Below, one piece after another: positions 47,897 through 57,910 of a DNA stretch of 64,000 nt; the first letter of the stretch is position 1; every line of letters starts with the position of its first letter. Both the position numbers and the translations under genes were made by a program. The DNA comes from Volutella citrinella. Taxonomy: Eukaryota; Ascomycota; Sordariomycetes; Hypocreales; Nectriaceae. The notes under the pieces are model-generated. The model was not told where the DNA came from and did no database searches. It was given only the letters and a program-made list of their open reading frames with translations. The stretch spans positions 1,302,001 to 1,366,000 of the forward strand of contig JAWZSP010000009.1 in NCBI GenBank assembly GCA_034401135.1, read 5' to 3'.

Positions 47897-48226
47897 CTAT
47901 TTCTTGGGCTGGGGTGCAAAGGCGATGCGGGCGGCAATGCTGGGTGGTTCGCTTAGGTACGCGGCCATGGCGTATGACGTGTAGGACGACGGGGAGCCTG
48001 ACGGGGGGTATTCGCCTTGTTGGGCACTGCTACAGGACGAACACACGCTGCGGTCAGCAAAAGATGCAGGTGAAAAGTGCAAGGCGCTCGCCCAGGCACG
48101 AGGTCGCTGGGAAGATAGGGTGGTCAGTCAGCTGGTGCACACGAACCTGTAAGCGTAGGTGGAACTGCTAGAGCCACAGTGGGCGGTCATCGACGACGTC
48201 GAGGTGGGCTCCTTCCTGTAGGGCAT
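47897..48226 (-). CDS. Tiny 70-aa Ser/Tyr/Ala-rich hypothetical protein
   Basis: Not recognised. Exon 1 is 48226-48147 (MPYRKEPTSTSSMTAHCG...), the intron 48146-48030 (117 nt; GTTCGT donor, TTGCTGACC branch site about 20 nt before CTGTAG), exon 2 48029-47897, giving 213 nt in phase. A nearer GCAG acceptor would also keep frame and add a few Cys/Ser residues. The product has a Ser/Tyr-rich N-terminal half and an Ala/Pro-rich C-terminus (SYAMAAYLSEPPSIAARIA) ending in PKK; no signal peptide. Support for a real gene: ATG in CAAAATGC context, a canonical TATAAAA 135 bp upstream and a well-formed intron. It is convergent with the secreted-protein gene. No function proposed. Confidence 0.55.
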
Positions 48227-48360
48227 TTTGGCGGGGCAGACTGCAGACGGCAATCGCAAACACACTTGGGAAGTTGGATCTATGTGACGGCGAGCTTCGC
48301 GATGAGAAACGGATGAATTGAAGTTTGCTTTCGTTTACGCTCTGTATAGCCAGCTTCCCG

Positions 48361-48367
48361 TTTTATA
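48361..48367 (-). promoter_or_regulatory. Canonical TATA box for the 70-aa gene
   Basis: Minus-strand reading GGGGATATAAAACGGG, 135 bp before the ATG at 48226. A start site about 30 bp downstream would leave a leader of roughly 100 nt. Confidence 0.65.
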
Positions 48368-48726
48368 TCCCCCAGGCCCGCCGAGACTGTTCAGTTCATC
48401 TGTTCGCCTCCGTTCCGTTCAACCCTGCGCTGCGACGAGGAACTCGATAACTCGTAATACTCCATGCGTATTGCCCAGGCGAATTCCCCCCGGGGAGGCA
48501 CGTTCCATGCGCAGCAGCGACGAAACGACGAATTCCCCGCCCGGTGGCAAATGAGCGTCCTGGTCTGCGAGGAATATGTGCGCGCGTGGGGGAGGGGGGA
48601 GCATCGCCGTTGATATACCAGCAGGCAGTCTGCGCGGCGTCCGCGGGATTCCGACTCGACCGGGCCTCATCCTGATTGCGACTTTCCGAGACTGCAACGA
48701 GCGAGTTGCAATGGGCGAGTTACCAC

Positions 48727-48765
48727 CGAGTAATTCGCAAGACTCGAGACGCTGCGAATTACTCG
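48727..48765. promoter_or_regulatory. 13-bp perfect inverted repeat, candidate regulator-binding site
   Basis: Arms CGAGTAATTCGCA (48727-48739) and TGCGAATTACTCG (48753-48765) are exact reverse complements, separated by 13 bp containing the palindrome CTCGAG. Further CGAGT/ACTCG pentamers lie on both sides, from about 48437 to 48770. It sits between two divergent genes. Confidence 0.6.
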
Positions 48766-49415
48766 AGCGCCTTACGGGGTGCCGACAGGGGGTTGCCGTC
48801 AGTCTCCGACCAACCAGGTTGTGCAGCGAGGCACTCACTCGGACATTATCCAACAGTTTGACTGGGCTCCGCCACCACAGGCTCACCAGTCGCCAGACAC
48901 AACGGCATCCAGTATCTGCCTCGGCCGTGCCACCACAGGCGCCAGCATCCACCGTCCCGGGGCCAAGCAGCGGGGCACACTCGACGGCGTTATTAGCCCA
49001 CGACCTTAACATAAAGCAATTGGAACGTCTTGGTCGCGGATTCAGAACCTATACGACGGACGGAATCCGGCGCATTGCCAAGTCTTGTGGTTGTCAATTT
49101 GCGATTGCATCGTCCATGATGGCGAACTAGATCGCCCGCCCCCAGTTGCCTCGACTGTGCCACTCTGCGATCCTGCGATCCTGGCAACTCTACCCTACCT
49201 TACCCATTGCTCGCTCGAGATTCCGTGCTGCGCGCCCTTTCGTCGTTTGTTCTCTTTAATCTACTCTGTTTCTCCGTTGCTCCTGTTGTCCTCCCCGAAG
49301 CTCCTCCCTGCGAATTCCATTCCCCTGCACAAGTGGACAGACTGACGGGTCTGCCGCCGGCCGCCTCGTGTTGCCTTCTCACCTGAGTCGTCACCGAGGG
49401 CGCGGGCTGTCAGTC

Positions 49416-52400
49416 ATGAGGACCAGCCTCCTTGACCCCTCGGAGAGGGACACGCACATCCCCAGGCTGAGGTATAAGTTGTTCGAGCGCATTGGTGCCT
49501 GTAAGTTTCCCTGCCGCTCGCTATCCCGACTCATCCCGCTTCCATCAGGTCAGAGTCAACAAGACATGGCCAAGCTAACTCGATCGCACTCAGTCTCCTT
49601 CTCCGTCAAGCACTCGCTCCTCCCAGGTCGGCCACGGCATAAAAAGTCGTCCAGCTTGCCCGAGCTTGAACAGCCCGAGAAGCAACCCCTCCACGATGTC
49701 GCTGACGCAGTCTTCCCCAACGAGAAGCGTCTCCGTCGACTGGACTGGGTCCCCCCCGAGGATCACCTCACAGACAGCTTTGGTATACATGAGGGGCCGG
49801 TCCAGTTTGCAGACACGCTCCCACCCAGGCCAAGTCCGGCAAGTACGTTGAATGGGTCGGGCTATCAGTTGCAAAACGAACCACCAATCGACAAGGCCAG
49901 ATGCGACCAGGTGCCACGCCAGTATCCTGGACTCATGCACCTGGTAGATCATATCGAACCAACAGCCCCAACTCGGACCAGCACGCATAGCTCTTCTGGT
50001 ACCTCGGGCTCCTACCAGAGCAGCTCCAGACCAGATCCATCGTCGGTCCCCTGGCTGTCCACGACAACCGTTCATGAGCCCCCTATCATTCTGTCATCCG
50101 ACGCGCAGAGACTGTCGTGTTCGTCGATTGCTAGCTTCGTACCAAAGCCCCTTGAGGCGAGTCGAGACGCCTATCAAGTGGACGGTGTCAACGCAATGAG
50201 AACACCCGCTCTCCGGGGAAATGAGGGCCGACAACTCCCCGACCGGCCACATCCCGACAAAGGGAACCACAACATCAATCGGCCAGCCCTTGATCCTCAA
50301 CTAGATCGCAGAGGCATTGGAGGCCAGTTCACGCAGGAATCTGGCATTTTATCATACCACTGGAATGGCTTCACGACGATCAAACCCGAGGAGAAGGAGC
50401 CGGCGCCTAAACCGCCTTTGAGCAAAATATCTGAAGATCTGTCAAAGACCGAAGCCTCCTCTCCGGTTGCGGCAAAGACGCAGGATTCCGGGCCAAGGGC
50501 TAAACCACATGATGGTCTCGCAATTCCGTTCCGTCCTCGACCGAAACGAGAGCCGGAAGGCCCGAAGTCGGACTCTGAACCCTCAACATCCACGGATGAT
50601 CAAGGGCTCGTTGGAGCCTCATCCATTGCCACATCTATCATGGATGAAGACGACAATAGTGACCGCTACACTGACGAGCTTTCCGCATTCGCCTTTGCAG
50701 ATGATTCCTTCATCGAGGCATTCCGCCGCTCGTCCCTGGGTCCCGAGTTCCTCCCCTATGTGGCTATGCTGAAGGAACAGCTGCTGTCGCGTGTTTGGGA
50801 ACTCTACCAGGGTGAGAGATCACGGTCACCAGTTACCCGCCAGACGAGCAACGAGTCTGGTTCCAGCTCCGGTCAATCGTCGTCAGGAGACGCAGGGGTG
50901 GGTGGATCCAACGACGCGGCACCTAGCAGCCCTAACGAAGGGTCTGGCAACAACAAGAGGAGACTTAGCGACAATGACCGGGATGACTCCAAGAGTAGTG
51001 GCGGAGGAGATGATCCTGGAAAGAGGAGGAAGCCAGATCCTCAGCAGCTGAAAGGAAAGTCCACAGTAGGCAAATGTTTAGCCTGTCCCTTTACCGTACG
51101 GTACCCAGGGAAAAGGTGGCCCAGGGCATGTCAGACTGGGTTTCCTAATATTTCCAGACTCAAGTAAGTTGACCAGAGCTGTTTATGCCCCCTTCAAGAA
51201 GTCCACACTGACATGTATCTGCGTCAGAGAGCATTTGTATCGGGTTCACAAGAGCCCAATATGTCCTCGCTGCTGCCTGCGATTCCACAGCGAGCACAGG
51301 CTCCTCGAGCACATTACTCAAGAGAACGCCTGCGCTGTGCGGAGAATGAAGGGCGACATAATGGCAATCGATGCGGGCACAGAGGCAAAGCTCCGGTCTA
51401 GGGAGGGCACTGTCAATAAGTCTGACCAGTTTAAATGGAACAAAGTCTACGAGATCCTGTTCCCAGGCCAGGACCAGGTCGCTGACCCTTGTGAGTCCAA
51501 GTTTTCTCAGAATATGAGACACCCGGGTGTATCATACTTACTTGCGCCCAGACGTCAAGGTCAAGGTCCCTACCGCGGATAAGGACGTGGCCAAAATAGA
51601 ACAGGTGAAGACCAACATTCTACGGGCCGTGCAAGAGAATGAAGGGGCCACAGGGGAGTACCTTGTGGCGACACTCAGCAAGATATTCGACGACAGTCTC
51701 CAAGGCCAGCCATCGGGTTCAGGGTTAACTGAAGCGGAGCCACATGGTCCTGCTCCTGATGCAACTCAGCAGTCGCGGGGCCGTCCTTCTGAGAATGACA
51801 CCCAGAACCCCCAACCGCAGCATGACAGCGCTCAAAGTCCTAACTTGCAAGACTTGAAAGCCTTGGGGAGTCTCTTTCATGAGAACATAAATACGGGCCT
51901 GGCGGATCAGAATCATCTCGGCCAGCAGCCTCCCGGTAGCCAAGCCCTGGGGTCGTATCCTACTTCAAACACGCCCTCCCAGGCTTCTCTCCTCCAACAG
52001 CCCATGCCCCCCATAGGCCAAGCCTACCCATCCAACGCCATGCCCCCACTCGGATATCAGCTTATGGGCCCAGGCACCCTCTTCGGTCAGAGCCATGGCG
52101 TCAGTTCGTCTGCCAGCCTCCCGACCGATCTCCCTTTTGACCTCGGACCGCTACCTGAAGCTCCCAGCTTCCCACCGGATATGGCGAGCATTGCAAGCCA
52201 AATGTATCAGCCTTACGTCAACATGTACCTTCCCAACAACGCGCCTCAGTTTGGCCCCATGTCCGACAGTGGCAAAATGCTTGGATATCCCGGCGTGTCT
52301 CATCACAGCGGCATGCCTCAGAGTAGCAGACCGCCTCAGCACAGCAACGTCCCCCAGCCCATGAACATGCCTGGCCCAGCACAACATTATGGCCAGGCTC

Positions 52401-52531
52401 CACAGCATGCGCCGACTTTCGGGGACTTGAATGTTCCTCTTGGAAGCCAAGGAGGGACTCCTGCCCAACAATGGTATCAGCCTGCCACAGCAAGGCCATA
52501 CAGCGGACAGCCAGGATACCCCACTAGCTAG
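49416..52531 (+). CDS. Fungal zinc-finger protein with disordered Pro/Gln/Met-rich tail
   Basis: 965 aa from exons 49416-49500, 49594-51163, 51228-51490 and 51552-52531; phases close. The first intron (93 nt, GTAAGT...GCTAAC...CTCAG) is stop-free and a multiple of three, so retention is tolerated. Residues 1 to about 500 are Ser/Pro-rich and disordered, with one short ordered-looking helix (SFIEAFRRSSLGPEFLPYV). A cysteine/histidine domain follows: ACPFTVRYPGKRWPRAC, RLKEHLYRVHKSPICPRC, FHSEHRLLEH, then the closing motif WNKVYEILFPGQDQVADP. This pattern is common in fungal C2H2-like proteins, some attached to NLRs. The 326-residue C-terminal part is rich in Pro, Gln, Met, Ser and Gly, with low-complexity HSN/PQP/GPA runs. 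Likely nuclear or nucleic-acid binding, role unknown. It shares its finger domain with the gene at 55.1-57.5 kb. Confidence 0.85.
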
Positions 52532-52685
52532 TTATACCCCTCAATAGATCTCTTGTAGCTTGGCAATTTTTATTTTCCTGCGGAATGTTGTTCCACCTAC
52601 AAGTCACCCTCCGCGCTCACACTGGCTTGACTACATCCCGAACTACCAGAAGGCAATGCCACGCATTGGTGTCCTTCTACTTTAT

Positions 52686-54642
52686 CTATTCCGACTCTGA
52701 GTCATCACTGAGCTCCAAGCTGCATATCATTTCATTGAGTTTGCAGACTAAGCCGTTGTACACAGCTTGTTGCAGGCGTGGCTTCGAGAGGTCGTCGCCG
52801 TATCCAAAGTCGCAGTCAAGACACCTTTTCGCCAGGCGCTGATAGCCAGGACCTAACATGGAGCGTTTCAGAGATAGTCTCCGGACCTCGAGCGCGTTGT
52901 CTGGAGATTCGAGCTTTGTCCAATGACCGATTTGCAAGAGGATTGCGCCGAGGCTCCAAAGGGTCAGGTTTCTGATTCCACACTGAAGCAGCGCATCGTG
53001 GAGGTCTGGGTCGGCGCCTTCTGGTTGTCGTTGCCTGATTTCGACTGATTGCTGATCCTTTGTCGCCCTCTGGTGAAACTCTCGACCGACATGCAGAGTC
53101 TTGAGGGAAGCCGAAAGGTCTTGGTCTATGCGGAAGAAGGATAAGTCGTAGAGGGAGAAGTACTCCCTCAGCCATGGTGTAGAATAGAGTCCGAGTATGG
53201 CAGAAACGACATCACGAGCCAATTTGAGTTGGTCCACAACTGAGATGGCTGTCTCTTCCGGTACGTCCAATATCTGGCTCATCGAAACGCGAGCGGTTTC
53301 GGGGTATGGTGACATTGAGTGCGATCTCAAAACATCCTCGAGGTCAAGGCTGTTGTATAAGTGATGGCGGAAACTCTCATTGGCGAGCCCGTCAATGTAT
53401 CCAATGCAGGGAGCGGACATGGAGACGACTGATTTCATCTTACAGGAGTTGTACAGCACCGCGCACAGGTCCTTCGAGTGTAGATCATTGTTGGAAAGTT
53501 CCGTGCTTTCCTTCGTCTCCACGTGTCCCTCTGGTGATTCTTTCGAACACGCAACAGTCGTGTTGGCTGTTTGAGCGAACCGAACCCTTCTTTTCTTCCT
53601 AGGCTCTTCACTAGAGCGTTGCGAATCGGGGGGCGTTGGGTGTGATTCAATCCACGCCAGGGCCTTTGACCGCACTTGAAGCCCAGTCAATCTGCCTGGT
53701 GCCGCATCTCCTCTGTCGTAGCTGTCAGAACCAAATTTGCAAAGACTACAAGTCTCGGAAAGCAGAGAGGCCAACTCACAGTCCGTCAATGCCATGCCCA
53801 CAGCACGAAATCACAAGCTTCATGCACACATCTTCGTCAATCTGAGTATGCAGAAAGAGTTGCACAACATGCCGCAGCTCGTTAGTCGTCCCCAAAGCCA
53901 AAGATCTTGACCAGGCCGTGGCAAGTGCCCTATGGAGTGCTGTTGCCGCTCCTCGAATGGTGCGAAAATGTCCAAACTGCTGATTGAGACGTCTCTTTGC
54001 TACTTGGGTCACCTCTTCCCTACATGCAGTCTGGGGCTTATTGAGTTCACAACACTGCTTCCGAAGAAGTCGGAGGTCAGCTATCAATGAACGCAACTTC
54101 TCAATTGCATGGTCGAATTTGGACTCGTTGCAGGCCACGCGTACTCGTTCGCGAAGTGTCTCAACGACTTGTGTGTTCAACTTGCGTGAAACATTCTGTT
54201 ATGTGAGCTTTTATTTCCATAGAGACGCCCCAGCAGAAACTCTTACCGCTTCATCCTCGTTTAGGAGCACATCAAATCCAACAAACTCCTTATCAAGTCC
54301 CTCCAAGGTGCGAGTAATGCCCAAGATCAGGTTGCGGCAAGGCTCGTAAGAATTCCCCAATGTCTTTCTCATTTTGGCCTCGGTATCCTCGTCTTCCCAT
54401 TGCGGATATCCCATGCCGTCCATTATTTCAGTGGCCAGCGTCTTGTCCTCGAGGGTTTGGGTCAACAGCAGGGTTAGTTCATTAGAGAAAGACTGAGCCT
54501 GGACATCAAATTTCTTACGTAGTCGATTCACCTCTCTTGAATAGCGCCTGAATACCCTCAGTTTTCTGCATACCGTTTTGCTCGTAGAAATTGCACCGCC
54601 CAGGACGGGTAGCACGCCCAGAGCGAGCGATGCTGGGTCCAT
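52686..54642 (-). CDS. DUF7580-type fungal protein (HeLo-like N-terminus, kinase-like C-terminus)
   Basis: About 612 aa from exons 54642-54247, 54195-53780 and 53712-52686 (introns of 51 and 67 nt). The start is ATG 54642 (MDPASLALGVLPVLGGAI), matching the hydrophobic N-terminus usual for this family. The frame stays open upstream with another ATG near 54987, so a 115-residue extension is possible. Residues 1-250 are helical, with a charged coiled region (REVNRLRKKFDVQAQSF). The C-terminal part keeps the family's kinase-like end: LTLWSLGAILLQIGHWTKLE, YQRLAKRCLDCDFGYGDDL and a final helix. No kinase catalytic motifs are seen, so it is probably a pseudokinase-like scaffold. The second intron has three in-frame acceptors (GACAG-C, GACAG-A, GGCAG-A); the middle one is used here. 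Related proteins are often found near NLR and HET-type genes; cellular role unknown. Confidence 0.82.
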
Positions 54643-55133
54643 CTCGTTGCTGGTCCAGGTGTGATCGATGCTAGGCAGAAGTTCAATAGACGGAGAAGAG
54701 TATCGAAATTCTCTGGTACGGCGCGCGAAAATGCCTTGGGAAAGCCTTGGGCTTTCTGCCGGGCTGTGAGTGTCAGCCGACTGAGCGGGGTTGGGCGACG
54801 AGGCTCTGCCATTGCCAACTTCATTGGCTCTCCAGCCCGCCAACACCTTAGGCACCAAATTTTGATTCAAATGGGTGCTTCTGTCATCAGGAGGTGCTTG
54901 CAGCTGATTCTGAAGATACCAACCCACCTCGTACAGGCTCGTTGCCCACTGAACAAGATTTCGGTCCAACGCCCAGCTCAGAACCATGGCATCAACGTCC
55001 GTCGACAAATCTCCTAGTCCCAAGTCTGGGAGTCTTGAGCACGGAAAGGAAAGGACACCGAATGAACTGCTTCTCGATAGCACCCGGTGGTGTATTCTTC
55101 CCTATCTGAGAGCATTCGGCTCGCAAGCTGACT
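54643..55133. promoter_or_regulatory. Divergent promoter between the DUF7580 gene and the zinc-finger gene
   Basis: 491 bp between two divergent ATGs, so the two genes could be co-regulated. Part of it stays open in the DUF7580 frame and may instead be coding. No TATA box recognised. Confidence 0.45.
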
Positions 55134-57545
55134 ATGGTGCACACATTAGGCGACTGTGAAAAGGCAGTACAACAGGATGCGGCAGCTCAGGCTCATGAAA
55201 AACACAGCGATGGTTTCCATCAGTGTGGTAATTGTGGCCTTCCTGTGCGGCAACACGACGAGTTGTTCCACAAACCCACAACATCCTCCCTGGTATCAAG
55301 CTCACACACCACTCCCCAGGGGTCTTCGCCATTATCGCAGTCTCTAGACCCTGCTTCATCAAACACACATGATCCAGCACTTCGCTTGCAGCTTTGGTTA
55401 GGACCCTCAACCGATATCGAAGATCATTCACATCATGAGGAAAGTTTAGTGGCGCGTCTGTCTTTGAATCTCATTGAGGTCTTTCGGGATCTTGCCAAAC
55501 AATCACTCCCAAGGGAAGGTGTGTGCATGGACAACCACGAGCTTTACATTAGCTTCGGTCGAAGCTACAGCCGCTTAAAGCTTTGGAACGATAGTTGGGG
55601 AGTCTGTGAAGGCAAATTGGATGATCGCTTCGCCACATCGCGACACATGCGTTGCGCTGTTCTGCGAAGGCTGGTGAGCATAGGCGACATCCTCACCACC
55701 AGTACGTTGAGCGAATATTCGCAGGTAGTCTCGGTTCTATCGCTGATCTTACTAGGGCTGCCGTGCTTGAGCCCCATTCAGTTTGAGCCAGTATCGCGAG
55801 TGCATGAGAAAATTGTGCAGCAACTCGTGATGCTTCTAGATGCCGCCAAGGAGGACCAGGCTGATCCTGACAACCGTTCCGACTACTCGTCAAATTCCGA
55901 GCCGGATAGCGTACAGGAAGTAATCAAGGACTTGGAAACGGATACCATGTGTCTCATGGACCTGGAGTTTCTAATTGAGAACCCGCCGGTTGATTTTGAA
56001 GAAGAGGCCGCTGCTATTGTGGATGGTGTTCCTGAATGGATGCCACATTCTGCTTACACTGACATGATCATCTCAAGATTCCCGAGGGCAGACAAATCTC
56101 TTGTTGACCGCCTTGGCAAAGCAAACTATCACCGCTACCTTCGATGCCAAGGGCGAATAGCGATGCACTCTCGAGACGACGACGGTCAGGGTCCTCAGGA
56201 GGCGTTCCCGTCAGCTTCACAAGCCGATGCTGTCAGCTCAGCCTTCAATGACTCTGGCTTAGGATCATCAATGCCATCCTCAGGAACAGTCGCACAGTCC
56301 ATCATCTCATATCTTAGCAAAGACGGCCACGCAGTGGGTGTCCCACCACTGCCACCTGGAGCCAGAGATGGCACACCATTTCCTTGCATCGGTTGCGGCA
56401 AACACGTCACAATTCAGACCACGGCGGACTGGATGCGGCATCTTTATAGGGATTTACTACCCTGGCAATGTTTTTACACAACCTGTTCCTTCACATCCAT
56501 CTTTTCGAGTCGTCAAGAATGGATTTCCCACCTGTCAGATGAGCATAAACTGGGCCCCGAATGGGTGGGGTTAGAGTGTCCATTATGCCTTTGCGAAACT
56601 GGCCGGGGCAAGACCTCCATCATCAAACACCTGAGCAACCATCTGGAAGAAATCTCGCTGGCCGCGCTCCCTTCTGATCCCGAGATGCACACTCCATCTG
56701 AGACCGACGAATCTTATTGCAATTCACAAACGGATCCCGAACAAAAGGATGGGGTAGCCGTGGACCTTCCCATGCAAACTCGAGCGTCGTCTAAGAATCC
56801 ATCTATCCAGCACCAAAGCGACAACGCAAAAGCGCCGCCTGCCGGTGACCCTAAAACTGCCTCCAACCGTGATAACATTCCTCTCACGGCCGATTCCCAT
56901 TTGCCAAGGTATTTCGCATGTCCTTATATCAAACGGTACCCCGAAAAGACCTGGCCAAATTGCCAGAGCTGGTCTCGAAGGATCTATGACCTGAAAAAAC
57001 ATATTATCCGGGTGCACCGGTTTCCAATTCACTGCTCACGGTGTTATACAGAGTTCAATGACGAACCAGAACTGAAAGCCCACATGCGTGCAAAGGAAGC
57101 CTGCGAAGTCAAGAAGTTTGACCCCCTTATGCTTGGTATTGACGCCGACAAAGAAAGCCGACTCCGTTCCAGTATCTACCCTGCAAGCAAGCCAGACTCA
57201 TGTGAGTGGGAACGGGTGTATAAAATACTGTTTCCAGACCAAGAGTCCGTGCCTGATCCTTGTGAGGAAACCCCCTTGAGCCTGCCCCAGCGTTCGGTTT
57301 CTAATGTATGTGTAGATGTCGAGAGAACAATCTTACAGTATGAAGATGTGCACGTGACGAAGGGGCTTTGGGAGATGTTTAGCCAACCCTCGAATGACTC
57401 AATGGCCAATGCTAGGAATAATCACTCGCGTGTGATGGATACACTATTTGATGAATTACGGAGTCCTCCAATGCTCATTCCGATGGAGCCAGAAGAGCCA
57501 GGGTCTGAAAGTTCCAAACTGGAGCGAGATGGGCACTCAGCGTAG
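55134..57545 (+). CDS. acuF-like C2H2 zinc-finger protein
   Basis: 803-aa single-exon protein. The N-terminal 330 residues have the helical domain seen in many fungal proteins of this class (LFHKP..., a LSLNLIEVFRDL helix, a YSRLKLWNDSWGV segment, SEYSQVVSVLSLILLGL, MPHSAYTDMIISRFP). Then come the acuF-like C2H2 fingers (FPCIGCGKHV...WMRHLYRDLLPWQC, CSFTSIFSSRQEWISHLSDEH, ECPLCLC...HLSNHLEEISLAALP). Near the C-terminus is a second Cys/His domain, FACPYIKRYPEKTWPNC, LKKHIIRVHRFPIHCSRC and ERVYKILFPDQESVPDP, closely parallel to that of the 49.4-52.5 kb gene. No NACHT or NB-ARC motif is present. Such proteins are presumed regulators or NLR-associated factors, but biochemical roles are unknown. 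It lies directly upstream of the NLR relic on the same strand, 365 bp away. Confidence 0.87.
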   Translation: MVHTLGDCEKAVQQDAAAQAHEKHSDGFHQCGNCGLPVRQHDELFHKPTTSSLVSSSHTTPQGSSPLSQSLDPASSNTHDPALRLQLWLGPSTDIEDHSHHEESLVARLSLNLIEVFRDLAKQSLPREGVCMDNHELYISFGRSYSRLKLWNDSWGVCEGKLDDRFATSRHMRCAVLRRLVSIGDILTTSTLSEYSQVVSVLSLILLGLPCLSPIQFEPVSRVHEKIVQQLVMLLDAAKEDQADPDNRSDYSSNSEPDSVQEVIKDLETDTMCLMDLEFLIENPPVDFEEEAAAIVDGVPEWMPHSAYTDMIISRFPRADKSLVDRLGKANYHRYLRCQGRIAMHSRDDDGQGPQEAFPSASQADAVSSAFNDSGLGSSMPSSGTVAQSIISYLSKDGHAVGVPPLPPGARDGTPFPCIGCGKHVTIQTTADWMRHLYRDLLPWQCFYTTCSFTSIFSSRQEWISHLSDEHKLGPEWVGLECPLCLCETGRGKTSIIKHLSNHLEEISLAALPSDPEMHTPSETDESYCNSQTDPEQKDGVAVDLPMQTRASSKNPSIQHQSDNAKAPPAGDPKTASNRDNIPLTADSHLPRYFACPYIKRYPEKTWPNCQSWSRRIYDLKKHIIRVHRFPIHCSRCYTEFNDEPELKAHMRAKEACEVKKFDPLMLGIDADKESRLRSSIYPASKPDSCEWERVYKILFPDQESVPDPCEETPLSLPQRSVSNVCVDVERTILQYEDVHVTKGLWEMFSQPSNDSMANARNNHSRVMDTLFDELRSPPMLIPMEPEEPGSESSKLERDGHSA

Positions 57546-57910
57546 TAGTTGAGAAAGACTCAGCTGAGATCTTACACAGAGCTACAAAATTGAGAATTTC
57601 GCCTCAAAATCTTCAATCCGGCAATATCCTGGGTGTGCTTGGCATCTCATGTGTAGATGCCAATGATACTTGTTCCAGGCATACCGTCAACTGCCTCACC
57701 AGCCCAAAATCAAACGGCGCATCATCAGACTAGTCACCAGCGCGTGAGTGAAATTTTTATCAACCTAATGCCCCTAGAAAAGACCGGGTCAAGAAGTATG
57801 ATGCTTTGACTGTTTCGTAGCCTTTGCAGTCCAGTAGCTTAGGCATGTCCGGTTTGTAAGTCGGAGATGTCCTCGAGGGGGATGGCGGCTATGGATGTGC
57901 ACAATTCATA
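57546..57910. other. Intergenic region ahead of the NLR relic
   Basis: 365 bp. An intact PNP-type NLR would have its N-terminal purine-nucleoside-phosphorylase sequence here; I could not recognise any of it, which supports truncation rather than a missed exon. Confidence 0.5.

Larger units (their letters stand above)
48227..49415. other. Divergent intergenic region with CGAGT motif cluster
   Basis: Shared upstream region of the 70-aa gene and the zinc-finger gene. Holds the minus-strand TATA box, a 13-bp perfect inverted repeat and many ACTCG/CGAGT pentamers. A plus-strand open frame of 184 codons (about 48576-49130) overlaps the motif cluster but shows no family features. Confidence 0.55.

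Noticed and set aside
48576..49130. 184-codon plus-strand frame upstream of the zinc-finger gene
   Set aside because: It starts with a true ATG but overlaps the inverted repeat and divergent promoter. No motif, and it is separated from the next gene by several stops. Judged promoter DNA.
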